From Fragilaria radians (taxonomy: Eukaryota > Bacillariophyta > Fragilariophyceae > Fragilariales > Fragilariaceae), in the NCBI GenBank assembly GCA_900642245.1, contig CAAAJI010000071.1, positions 13,253 through 77,252 of the forward strand: a stretch of DNA of 64,000 bases, read 5' to 3'. Below are positions 34,356-47,329 of the stretch, in pieces. The first letter of the stretch is position 1; every line of letters starts with the position of its first letter. The position numbers and the translations under genes were made by a program. The notes beneath the pieces are model-generated. The model saw nothing but the letters and a program-made list of their open reading frames with translations. It ran no database searches and was not told the origin of the DNA.

Positions 34356-37300
34356 ATGGAGACTTGCAAGCTCAAGCTAAATCCACATGAGATTCCATTC
34401 CTTGTGACGCGATGGCTGTATAACTTTCAACCGACTGAAGATTCTGTAGCCTTAAACGCTGATGCAATACGACGTATTCGTAATGCAGCTGGTGAACTCG
34501 CGACGGCTTTCGCCGATCTTGGAGTGTTTGGCACAAAGAACATGGTAAGATTGAAGGATCTATTCTATTTTATCCATGATATTGTCACTGTTCTCACGTG
34601 CGAATTGCATGACAGCCGCAATTGGAAACTCGTCGAACCGCTGAATTACCTTGCAACCGGGCATCTTACGAAGACATCTTAAGGAAATACAATCATACTC
34701 CACCAAATCAACTCGAACTGGCTCTTGAGTCTGTAGCCTCTATGGATAAATCAACATGGGGTGAACTTCCTCCGCCAAATAACCTGTTCCATGTCGCACA
34801 AGAAATGCAGTACAGTCATGGTTCTGGAAAACGGTTGGGGGAGACCGTGGATCTTACGAAGGAAAATGTTTCGATAGATTTACAAGATTTTAACATTTGT
34901 TCTATATTACATCCTATGCCTTTGCTTCATCGTAAACAAGAAGACTCTAATAGTGATCCTTATAGTGAAATTTTACCTTATCAAGGTCCTGAACCAAGCA
35001 AAGCTGATTCACAGAAATCATTGTCCCTGTCAGTCTTGTCAGATTTTGAGGCACTGGGAAAGGCAACGGGAGAAGCTGTGCGTTCATTTCTTTGTTCTCG
35101 TGAGGAGCTGCGGAGAATCGAAGAAGAAATTGCAGTGTTACAACAAAATATCCTCAAGCATGAAGAATTACAGAGTAAAACTGAGATGAAGCGACAGCGA
35201 ATTATTTTCAATTCACAAGAGACTCATAAATCTTCCTTGCAGTCTTCTGGTATTGAAGTTATGGCACCGGATGAACTGATGCAACAAGAAATTTTGGATT
35301 CTTCCAGGGTAATTGCACAAATGAGAAATAAAGTTTTCCAACATACCCAAAAACTGGAGGGTATTAAGGAACAGGTGGTCAAGGCTGAAAAAACCATGCG
35401 GCAGCTTTGTAAGACGAGCAAGGACAATTTTCTTCATTTTCGAGATCCATTTCAAACCCGAAAGTTTCATTCCTTAAGTTGTTCTCTAACTGATAGTGGA
35501 CTTCGATCGCGTTTTCAATTACTTGACCTTTTATCGACAAGACAAGTTGGAATTTCAAGTTTTCGTACAGCGAAGCAAATCGGTGTTCCTATCTGTGTGT
35601 TAGAAGCCAAGGAAACGAGAAAATCAATCCTCTCTTCTCGCTTTGCACATTCAGTAACTATCAATGCTCACCTAAGCTTTCCCATTTATTGTCTTCAATT
35701 CGACAAAACCGGGAGATATTTCATTACTGGTGCTGATGATTCTTTGGTAAAACTATTCTGTCTAGGAGCTGCGCAGTCACGTTCTTGTAGTAAATCCAAG
35801 AAGTCACTCACGTTCACATATGGTGCAAATGGACACGGTGCTATATTGGTTTGCACCTTACGAGGCCATGCAGGTGTGATTTGTGATATAGATGTTAGTT
35901 CTGATAATTCATTGGTTGCCACTGCGTCCGACGATGGGGATGTGCGAGTGTGGGGGCTAAAAGATGGTTGTCCTGTTGCCATTCTTCGCGGACATAAAGG
36001 AGGGGCTAACATGGTGTCGTGGTCTAAAATTACGCCATATCGACTTGTCTCGGTAGGAATGGATGGCTTAGCTCGAATCTGGGACGTTCGAGAGGCAGCA
36101 TTGAAAAGGTATGGGTCGCTGATTGGTAATCGCATGGAATACACATTGCCTCTTTTGGAATCAGAGAAGCAAGCATTAGAATTCGAAATGGAGAAAAGGC
36201 ATCGACACTTGACAGAAAATAATTGCGGTAATCAAGCCAATAGTTTACCTTCAGAGCGCTCGCGAGAAAGCGAAGGGTCTTTGTCGCTTGTAGACCCAGC
36301 TGCTCTTGTGGCTTTACCAGAACCAATTCTGGGTGATAACAGACAAGAGATTTTTGAAGAGGGAATTTTCGATGAGGTCTCAGTCCCATCAATTGATGGT
36401 AATCTTGGAGCTTTTCGCGCGAACGATAACTTGGATGAGGGTGTCAAAATTATAGCACGTTTGAAACATGGCGATTCAATCCAAAGTAGCGGGCCGGGAA
36501 CAAGGTCAAGGCTTAAGCAGGTAAAAGTAATCTGCGTAGCAAGGTGCCCGATTGGTGGACATTTTGCTACCGGTTCCGATGATGGCTTGTGCAGAATATG
36601 GGAGGATGAGGACGACGAGGTATTGGCCCTGATTGATTGCCGCGATGGTTCTCCCTCAAAGATGCGCAATGTCCCTATCGAGAATTCGACAGGTAAGTTA
36701 AGGCAACAACCTGATGAAATTTGTCAATCGCTTTGACTTAGTGAATTTTACGACAGTTCCTTCTACTGAGAAACTTTTGACAACTCTTGTCGGTCATATG
36801 AGCTCAATTACAGATCTTCATTATTCTAACGCTGGTGACCGTATTGTTACTGCCAGCCAAAAGGATGGTATTGCAAGAATTTGGTCATTTGGAAGCTCTT
36901 TGTCGTCCCGACAACCTTTGAGACAAACGCTACGACATTGCTTCTTAGAACAGAAACAGATTGTGCTGAGACTCAATACTGTGAACACAACAGGGCAAGT
37001 TTTCGTTCACAATCGTCAATCCCGACGAAAAATTGGTTCTTCAGATTGCATTCCACAATCTGCAGTCACATGTGACGTCGCAGTTTGGAATTCCGATGAT
37101 ACGAAAATTATTACATCACAATCAGCTCCGGCAAAGGGCAATAGGCAAGATATTATTCCCGGATCGCAGCTTCTTCTTGTCTGGGACAGCTTTTCTGGAA
37201 ATTGTCTCATCGCAATCAAGCACGCACATAGTCAGCAGTGCCCAGTTGTCGTTTCCCATCCACTGCATGCAAGTATCATATGCTCTGCTGGTGCCGATGG

Positions 37301-40300
37301 ATTTGTGAAATTGTGGGATTTGGAAACGGGAAAATGTTTATTTCACCACAAGAACACAAATAGCCCGATATCAATAAGTCATACCAATGAACAGAGTAAG
37401 CAAAGCGGCTACTTGGATGGTAGATTCGATCCTAACGGTGAATACTTACTTCTCACAGATGACAGTGGCCAAATAAGTATATTTGACTGTCTCGCTGCTC
37501 CTGGAGACGAAAATCGACCAACAGTACCTTTGTGGATGTCCGAGCAATATTTTGCAAATGACTATTATGAGCTAATTTATGATTCAAATGGCTATTGCAT
37601 TGAGCGGGGTTCAGAGAAGCCACCTCATCTCGCACCACGTGCGGTTCGATGTAACCACGCTGGTGTCGCCTGGGCTATTGACATAAGCGAGACTTTTCGA
37701 CACGTCAGGGGACCATCTCCTGTATCCGTTGATGTAGCAATGTCCGAGCGCAAAGTACTTAGGTATAAGCTACAAGAATTTTGTGCAAGGGTAAACTATT
37801 TGAAAAGAGCAACCATTATGACAAATTTTGATCCTGAGAGGACAATTCAGATCTATGGCACTTCAGATATTTTAAAACCTAACCTTCAAGAGTCAAATGG
37901 TAGTTCAATCCGTGATCATAACTCACAGCAAAGCGATTTGAACCGGCGTCAAAATGCGTCGCGTGCTCGCTCCCTATCGAATAATTATCGCTGGCGAGAT
38001 TATGATGATGTCATTCGCGAAGAAGTAGCGAATGATGCTGTTGATCCTGATGTTGAAGACGAGGATTTTATCCCTCGGGGACTCGTCGAAGACGACGACG
38101 ACGACGAGCTAAGTAACAGTACCGGAAGTGATTCTCTTCATCAATCTTATAATGATCATCAAGAAGAAAATAGGCGATTGACAAGGAGAGGCACACCAAG
38201 GTCACAAAGGGCAAACCGTAGAGAGAATCACCGTCAAAGAGACATCATAATTCCCCCTGCCTCAAGGTCACACGCATCCAGAATGTCATCTCGTCATAGG
38301 AGAGACGGAAGCGAAAGTCCAGACGAGGACGAAGACCTATTCGATGAGATTTTAAGCACGAATAATTATCCTTCAGGTCCTTATATCGATGACTACAATG
38401 CTGACGGACACTTATTTAAGCTTCCTAACGCCAACAACAAGGTGAATAGAGCCTGGTTGTTGCGAAACGAAAGTATCTCTTCTTATAAAGGTCGAAAAGT
38501 TTATGTTCCACAAGCTGGTGACTCTGTGGTGTATATTCCAAGAGCACATGCGGAAACCATTCGAGCGTTTCCGGCACTCAAGGCCCCTTGGAAAGAATGG
38601 CCTTCTGATATGAAGTGGCCGATCGTACGATGTAGGATTCGTAATCTTAGATATCGATTTCCTTTTAAAGAATATTATAAACGAAGCAGAGAAGAGTGAG
38701 TAATCTTACATGAACGAATCAGAAGAGACAGAAATGACCCTAACGTTTTCGTTTATCACAGAAAATGTACAAGTATTGTGGTAATTCTAACGCTTGAAGT
38801 CACAGGTTTACCGGATTGGTGTCTGGACAGAGAATTTCCATGGCCAAAACCATCTTTCACAAAGCCAAATTTTCAGCCGAAACGTGTTTTCGAGGTGAGA
38901 ATACTCTCCTGTTTCACAATGAATTTTAACTATAATTTATTCACTCTTTAACAGGTGAGCTTATTTGAGAGTAAGAATGCTGAACACATAATTCCGGAGG
39001 AGTTGTTCATGTGGCGTTTGTGCTCACTCGAAAATGTCTTAAAACAACGCGCCAACGATCCTACGGGATTGAAGATCATTGCATCTTACATTCCTCATGA
39101 GAACGAAGAAGATCCAGCATTTATTGAATATGAAGCTGAAGTCATTGAATATGCACCATGTGATGAAAAGAGCGACGAAAACGTGAAGAAAAGTGGTTTC
39201 GAGTGTTTAGTTGTGTCTTGGGGTGATGATAATGAACTATTAAGCCCATGGGAAGTTACAATTCCTGATCCTACACTCCGTTCTCCCGGCCCGTTGCCAC
39301 TAAGTTCAGCTGAGAAGCGTGCCGTTTTGAATACTCTCCGTATAATAGAAAGCAATGAAAAGTTCAAGGCCTTCACTTCTCCAGTCAATACATTGAGATA
39401 TCCTGATTATCTTGCCCGTGTTGAAGTTCCGATGGATACGAGTAAAGTAAGGACAAGGCTAGAAGCCGACTTTTATGTCTCTTTGTTGAGCGTGCTTTCA
39501 GATGTTAAATTGATCCGAGAAAACTGCAAAAAGTATAATGGACTTGACGAGATGGCCTCCTTGGCTACAGAATTGTTCAACACATTCAAGGACTTAATGA
39601 AAGGAGAGCTGGACAGACTTGGCGTTGATTACGAATCCACGCTGGAGATCGAGGAGGATATGGATTGCACGGAGACTCGATCTTCAATGAACAGTTCGAA
39701 TGCTAAAAATTTGGATCATCTGTCCACATCGCGAAATTCAGCAGTACTTCAAAATTCTTTCACATCTTCTGCAAATGCAGATACAGAATCAATTGATAAT
39801 GGGAACGAAAGACAGAATGGCAACCCGGTGAATCTGCTGTCTAAGTATTCAAACGGAGATGAAAGTGGCAAATTAGATGTTTCTATTGCAAATGACCAAC
39901 TAGGGCAAGGGTCAAGATTTTATGAATCATCTACATTTACGGCAAACAAAAAGCATCGCACTATGGATAATGAAACTGAAGCACTTGATGGTTGTAAGAC
40001 TTTAGAGGATACTTCTGATTCGGAGGGAGAAAGCTATCACGAAGAAATTCAGAATGAGCGTAAGCCAAAAAGGATCCACAGATCTAAGCGTCGTAGTTCC
40101 TCAATGACAAGGTCGGTTCTGGAGCTAAATACAGAGTTTGATTCCAGTCATTCTAAGTTTCCGCGTTCTCGACGATCAAAGAATAGTTCTGAAGTACTGT
40201 CTGCGCTCGTGAGTTCGCCAACTGAAGATGTGAAGCCACTGAGAACTCGTAATGATGCTAAACAGTCAAACCTTAGTGAAAACAAAGAGAAAGCGTTTGA

Positions 40301-42269
40301 CGAAGGTGTAGTGTCACGTAGGCCAAAGCCTTGCGTTAATCGATTTGAAGAAGTAGGCGAATACAAGAAACAGTCCGCCGAAAAAAATGGAGATGAAAGA
40401 TTGAATCTTAGTCCAATAAAGAGGGAACGATCTCTTGAAATTAAGGCTGGTTTGTTGGATTACAAATCCCCTCGTCGTCTTTCCTCACGACGTGTTGGAA
40501 GTAAGCCTTACAAAGACGACGTTCATGACAATGATTCCGAAATATTAATTGCGGAATCATATCATCGAGGTCAAAGGAAGTCCTTGCAAAAGGAAGAAGT
40601 ATCTACGAAATTCGGAGAAATAGCTGAGAAGGAGCTTGAGAATAAAACGCGCTTGCGTCCAACAAGAGCTTGCACACATTTAAATAATGTTCATGATGAT
40701 CAATCTAAGCCTGAGATTCAATTGAAGCAATCCCCAATTCGTAAATCATCGAGACACCAAGTTGTCAAATCAGAAGAGAGATTATCAGATAGTTATTGCC
40801 GTGACACTCAGACTAAGAGAAAATACAAAGAAGATACATCTGAGGAGGAATGGGAAGGGAATAAATCTGCTACACCTAAAGTTACTCGTCAGTCTTCACG
40901 GAAAAGAAGGTTGTGTAAAACACAAAACCAAACAAATGATGACGAAGATGAGAAACATCCCAAGGAACTTCGTCGAAAGGTTCTCACTTATTCAAAATCT
41001 AAGCATGCCGCTTCTAGCGACGAGTCAGAGACATTCTCTGACACATCACTCAAGCCTCGGCGTCGCAACCCCTCTCGAGGGCAGAAAATTACCAGTTTTC
41101 AGGAGAACGATGAGACAAGTGCAAGTGAAGAGGATGACTTGGCATCGCAAAATGAAATACTTCCTCGCAAAGATAGACCGCGGAATTACAAGGCAGAGGA
41201 TGATCAAACAAAGACAGTTCATTTGGATAGATCATACCGCTTGAATAGACGAACTCGTGGTCGCGGTCGTGATCGTAGTGTGAGTACATTAGCGATGACC
41301 ACCAAAGAGTGCGAAAGCTTTCAAGATAGCCAGCTAGATTCTTCTTCAAACTCTAGTGATTATGCATCAGAAACATCCCCTGACGAAAGCGAACACAATG
41401 GAATCGAAGACATACCTTGTAAAAAAGTTTCATTGAGTCGTTTGCCAAAGGTTCCAAATGAACTTGTGTTACAGGATTTCAAGTCTGAATACAGTAAAGA
41501 GAGAGAAAACAATGGGGGGGAAATCGTGGACACGAGTTTTCGATCTTTACGTCCGCGCGGGACATCTAAAATTCTCATTGAAGCAGCATCCCTTTCAGAG
41601 ATCAATGAAATACAAGGGAATTTGAAAATAGAAGAAAAACATGAAGTTGCCTTATCTTATGATAAGCCACGTCGAGGTAGAAGTAATCGCTCTCCGATGC
41701 ATATCGGTAATTGCGATCTTGAAGGCATAAAGGAGAATTCTCTTGATGATCATAAATCAAGGTTGAGGACACGCAAACGACACTCCGTTGAAGTGGTTAG
41801 CAACAATGCAGAATCAAATAACGAAATAAAAACCTTCAGGAAAAAGAGTAGGAACGAAGGATTCAAAGCATGTATGCCTGAGAGATCGCGTTGGCCAAAG
41901 GTGCCTTTAAGAAAAATAAGTCTCATTGCCAAATCGATACTGTCTGAGCTAAGAAAGCTTGATACCGAAGGTAACTTTAATGGTCCCGTTACAGACCTGT
42001 TTCCCGAGATAAGAGATTCTTACTTAAGTGTGATTTCAACCCCAATGGACTTTACAACCATCGAATCAGAGATGTTACCAAACTTTGAGTCGATATTTGA
42101 GTTTGAGGAAAATCTCATCCTTGTTTTTGAAAATTGTATTCAGTTTAATGGATCTAATAATCCATTCGGATTGTTTGCAATTTCGATGTTAGAACAGCTG
42201 AATGACATATTTCAACGTGTCTGCCATGAAAATGGTGTGCGACTACCTGGAAATTGGAATCAACACTAA
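34356..42269 (+). CDS. BRWD/PHIP-type WD40 and double-bromodomain protein (five exons)
   Basis: Exons 34356-34544, 34616-36692, 36757-38695, 38762-38894 and 38955-42269 give about 2550 residues. The third acceptor could instead be 36741, adding five residues. This family (PHIP/BRWD1-3) combines a WD40 propeller, used as a CUL4-DDB1 substrate receptor, with chromatin reading. Seen: helical N-terminus (about 1-110); charged coiled coil (about 220-340); WD40 repeats (about 415-990, blocks such as GADDSLVKLF, TASDDGDVRVWGL, GADGFVKLWDLETGK); acidic linker; the cryptotudor-like block (GDSVVYIPRAHAE, WPIVRCRIRNLRYRFPF, continuing SIVVILTLEVTGLPDW over exon 4); bromodomain 1 (about 1565-1660, acetyl-lysine Asn in KKYNG); a long Arg/Ser/Glu-rich disordered region; and bromodomain 2 at the extreme C-terminus (Asn in QFNGSNNPFG). 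Nuclear, histone-reading ubiquitin-ligase adaptor is the likely role. Confidence 0.9.
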
Positions 42270-42910
42270 CGTTTCTTCTTTAAGGATGCTATTCAAATTG
42301 AATACAAAAGGATTGTAAGAGAAATGTCGTACATTCCTGGAATCAGATAACTGGAGTTAGTTTTGAATCTTTGGCCCATTTGGATGAACTTGGAAATTTG
42401 CCTGCAAGTATTCTTGTGAAGTACGATTGCCCCAAACCCCTTTCCTAAGCTTGCATAAAATAGATGATATTCAGGAGTTACTGGTTCTAACTTTTTCCAA
42501 TAGGGTATTCTTTTGTTCTCATTTATTTCATTGACGCCCATCTGGAAGCAGTAATGCATTAGGGAAACCAGATACATCTTGCGCAACGATTTCCTTTAAC
42601 CCTCACCTTCTCGGAGTGGCACAAAATACATGTGAATTGTGGATGACGCCAAACTTTTTTATTTTCATGTTTATTTAAGTTCTTTTTCAAAAATGTGTAG
42701 CAGCATTCAATCCTTCTATTTGAAAAAAAGAATCTACAAATTTAGCCACGAACACTCAGGAACTTCTTTCGATTTTCGTCATTCGTCAGTGTTCACTTTT
42801 GATCAGTGATTTCATATAGAAATCTACAGAGGGACCACAGGTATCATCGGTGTGGTCGAAATTTCCACAGCAGTCATAAATTTTGCAGCATCTAATTCAT
42901 TTGGTTGAGA
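42270..42910. other. Intergenic between the BRWD gene and the ABCB gene
   Basis: A head-to-tail spacer of about 640 bp that should contain the BRWD 3' UTR and the ABCB promoter. A minus-strand open frame (42293-42586, no early ATG) shows nothing recognisable. Confidence 0.4.
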
Positions 42911-45900
42911 ATGAGTAACATTACGAAGAGTGAGAAAAAGCCAGATGGAAACGGAAGCGGAAAGAAGAAGGTGAAACCAATGGCCAGTGTTTCTGAAGTT
43001 TTTGGCTTTGTATGGGAACTTGGTCCTCTGTATCAAATCTTATTTTTTCTAGGAGTTTTGGCTGGAATTGGGAATGGTGCTGTCTATCCGATTTTGGCAT
43101 ATCTATTTTCATCTGCTTTCTCTGACATTGTCGGCGCGACAGACGGCCTTGATCAGGTTCGTAGACTCGCATTCACTTTTTTGATCGTTGGCGTGTACGC
43201 TCTTGTGATGGCATTCCTTCAGACAGGTTTATTGGAAATTGTTGCCACGAAAGCCACTCGTTCTTTTCGAATGCAATGGTTCAATGCACTCCTCGCCCAA
43301 GATTCTGCTTTCTTTGATGTGTACGACATATCTGGTATGGCAGCTAGTATTCAGCCCAACTCCAAGAAATATAATAGAGGGATTGGACGTAAATTAGGCG
43401 AAGGTGTACAATTTGCGGCGACGTTTATAGGTGGAATTGGATTTGCTTTTTACTCAAATTGGAAAGTTGCTCTCGTTATCTTGGGTGTTCTTCCCTTTGT
43501 TTCCCTTGCCGCCATAGCTGTTCTCAAAATCAACCAAACAAAAGGTTCAAGAGCTAGTGCTGCATACAGTCAAGCCGGAAGCGTTGCTTATTCAACTGTG
43601 TCTTCCATCAAGACGGTTCTATCATTGAATGCAATTACTGAAATGATTGATCAATATAAACAAGCAACTTTGGACGCATATAAGCAAAGTGTCGCTCCTT
43701 TAATTAAACAAGGGCTTGCTTTTGGAAGCATGCTGGGAACCTTCATTTGTTTATATTGTGTCTTGACAGTTTTTGGAACATTCCTTATCTATCGCGACGT
43801 GGAAGCATCAGGATGCGATCCAGCGTCGAGCGGTTATGGAACTGCATGTCCCAACAGCGGTCCCTCTGTTTTTGGTGCTATGTTGGGCGTTGCATTTGCG
43901 GCTCAAGGTATTTCGCAAGTTGGAAACTTCTTCGAAACTTTCACAACTTGTCGTGTTGCTGCTTACCCTGCCATGCAGGCTATGAGGCGGAAAATCGGTG
44001 CATCAAGTGAGAAAATTTATGCTGAAGATGATGATAATGAAGAAGCTTTAAGTAGAAGTTTGAGAGTTGATGAGGAGACAGGCAGGAAGTTAAAAGCGGT
44101 CTTACCAGATTACACGATTGACGCTAGGTCCAAACTCGGATTGAAGCCTCAGAAGATTCAAGGAAGATTAGAATTCCACGATGTGCATTTCAACTATCCT
44201 ACAAGACCTGATAACAAGATTTTGAAGGGATTAAACCTCACGATCGAAGAAGGAAAGACTACAGCCCTAGTTGGTCCAAGGTAAGTTCTTATCTGTATAT
44301 TCTGTTTTCTTTCCTGCAGAATGACTAATATTACTTTCGAAGTGGTGGTGGGAAGTCTACAGTGGTTGCAATGATAGAGAGATTTTATGATCCACTCAAG
44401 GGAAAGGTTACATTAGATGGTACTGATATAAAGCAGATTAACGTTCCTCATCTTCGCAAGCTGATTGGTTACGTTGGACAAGAGCCTACATTATTTGCAA
44501 CAACGATATTAGGAAATATAAAGTACGGAAAACCAGATGCTACTGACAAAGAAGTTGAGGCTGCAGCACGTTCTGCAAATGCTCACGATTTTATTGTGTC
44601 GTTTCCTGACGGTTACCTCACTCAAGTTGGTGACAAAGGAGCGCAACTTTCAGGTGGGCAAAAACAGCGTATAGCTATCGCACGTGTCTTGATTGCCAAT
44701 CCTTCGATACTTCTTCTCGATGAGGCCACCTCCGCGTTAGATAGTGAATCTGAGATGGTAGTGCAAGATGCCTTAGACAATGTCGTCGCTGAATCAAAGC
44801 GTACAACAATCGTGATTGCTCACAGGCTCTCAACAATCAAAAATGCAGATAGCATTGCAGTGATTTCTGATGGGCAAGTCGTGGAACAAGGAACGCACGA
44901 CGATCTCATGGGAAAGTTAGGTGGACACTATAGGAGCTTGATGGAAAAACAGGAAAATCGTATGTCTAGTATGAGTTCCAGGAACAGCTCAGCAAGTAAC
45001 TTGACGAGTCTTGACAGTGAGTTCACACCAGAACGAGAAATGATATCTCTTTCAGATGGTGAGACACCTCATTTTGAATTTCGAGATGCTGTATTTGCGT
45101 ATCCATCTCGCCCAAAGAAACCCGTGTTTAACGGTTTCAACCTCAAGATCAAAGAGGGTGAAACTGTTGCCTTAGTTGGCCCTAGGTAAGCAAAAGAAAC
45201 TGTTGAATTTTGTGTAATTTTGCAGGTTTTCTCACCTTCTATCAGCGGGGGAGGAAAATCTACTACGGTCGCTATGATCGAGCGCTTTTACGATACTGAT
45301 TCGGGCGCAGTTATGTACAAGGGGCACGACATCAAAACCCTTAATCTTCATTGGTACAGAGATCAAATCGGGTACGTGGGACAAGAGCCGACTCTATTCA
45401 ACACTACAATTGCGAAGAATATTGCCTACGGCGCTCCTGGCGCAACTCAAGCAGATATCGAAGCTGCGGCAAGACAGGCCAATATTCATGACGTAATTAT
45501 GTCATTTCCTGACGGTTATGATACTGAGGTTGGTGAACGAGGCACTCAACTATCTGGAGGACAGAAGCAGCGTGTTGCTATTGCACGTGCACTTGTGAAA
45601 AAGCCTAAGGTGCTACTCCTCGATGAAGCGACATCTGCTTTGGATAATGAAAGTGAGGTAAGTAATTTCAGATGGCTTTCAACAATCAGCCATTAATCAA
45701 CCTAACTATGCGCAGTCTGTCGTTCAAGCTGCACTTGATGAGTTGATGGCATCCAAAGAGCATACGACCATTGTCATAGCTCATAGATTAAGCACAATTA
45801 GGGATGTAGATAGAATTGCGTTTATTGAAGGTGGCAAAGTTTTGGAGTATGGAAGTCACGATGAGCTTCTGTCCATGAATGGTAGATATCGCCGTCTCGT

Positions 45901-47329
45901 TGACACTCAAAATCGACACGCTTCGGTGACCGCTGATATGCTTCGCAAGGCCTCAGAAAAAGGTACTGAAAATGTTGATGAGCCTGATGAAGTACCAAAC
46001 TTTGAAGCCGAGCTGGAACTAGCAGAAAAGTCCTCATTCTCCCTTAATCGAGCAAGAATCATGGCAAGTCCTGATATCTTTTTCATGTTTGTTGGGTCTA
46101 TTGGCGCAATTTTTGCTGGAGGCGTTTTTCCAGCATGGGGTATTATGTTTGCTGAGACGTAAGTCCGAACACAAAATGATTGATTTTCTTTTCATCTTTG
46201 CCTAAAGTTGTTACATGCTAGAATTGATCTTCTCTTTCGTGTTGTTCCCACATGTAATGAGAAACTCTTGTCGGACCCAGCATTTGATTTTCCAACGTGC
46301 CAAGACTTATTTGATCACGTAGCAAGTGACATGCAGGATACATCCTATAAGTTAGGGGCTTATTGGCTTGTTGTTGCGTTTGGATGCTTATTCGGAAATG
46401 CGTTGACATTTTGGGGCTTTGGCATGGCCAGTGAAAGGTTGAATAAGCGTGTACGAGATTCCACATTTTCTTCGCTTGTACGTCAAGAAGTCGCATTTTT
46501 CGATAAAAGAAGTGTGGGAGCAATAACTTCTCAACTTCAAGATGATGCAGCCAGAATACATACTTTCACGGGAGAACCAATTCGAACATTGATCATTGCG
46601 CTTAGTTCTGTGATTACAGGAACGGTTGTGTCCTTCATCTTCATGTGGCCTTTTGCTATTTTAGCTTGTGCGTGTATTCCGCTTATGGGATATGCATCTG
46701 CCATTGAAATGAAGCAAATGCTGGGTGAAGACGAAGAAGACCATGACGGGAACTCCTCCCAAGATGAATTAAACAGTCCTGGAGGCATCCTAGTTGAGAC
46801 TTTGATAAATATTCGTACTGTAGCAGCGCTAACCCTTGAAGAGCAACGTGCTAAGGATTTTGAGAGTGCAATAATTCGTTCACAGCCCAGATACATATTT
46901 GATGGTTTTAAAGCAGGACTTACTGGTGGAATTTCTATGTTTATTCAGCAGTGGATCAATGGATTGCAGATGTGGTTTGGAGGATGGTTGCTATTTACAT
47001 ACAGGGATGCCTTCACCTTCAGAGACTTTTTGATTTCCAATTTTTCTATTTTGTTTTCTTTATTTGGCCTTGGTGCGGCATTTAACGGACTCTCAGACAG
47101 GAAAGAGATGGAGAAAAGTGCAGGACGCATCTTCTATCTTTTAGATAGGGTAAGTGAAATTGACCCACTAAGTACTGAGGGACGGACACTTGATGGAATT
47201 AGTTCATATGATTTGCAAAACATCAAGAGTTATAATTCAGAGAAAAGAAATGTATCCAAAACTCCAGAAAAGTTTGTGGTATCAAAATCTTTTCAGGATA
47301 TTGATGGAGCAAGTGAATATTCTACCTGA
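42911..47329 (+). CDS. ABCB-type transporter with order TMD-NBD-NBD-TMD (five exons)
   Basis: Exons 42911-44280, 44343-45185, 45246-45657, 45716-46158 and 46222-47329 give 1391 residues; introns are 58-63 bp. The two NBDs belong to the MDR/P-glycoprotein family. TMD1 is about 30-370. NBD1 has Walker A GPSGGGKST (457-465, split by intron 1), [26 protein letters not shown] and [12 protein letters not shown]2 has its own Walker A (about 737, split by intron 2), [26 protein letters not shown] and [12 protein letters not shown]2 (about 990-1330) follows NBD2, with the [21 protein letters not shown] and [13 protein letters not shown] coupling-helix regions. After it there is only a 60-residue tail and a stop, so no third NBD. 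Both Walker A motifs are cut by introns at the same codon, indicating internal duplication. Both ATPase sites look intact. Probably a membrane exporter of unknown substrate. Confidence 0.92.
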
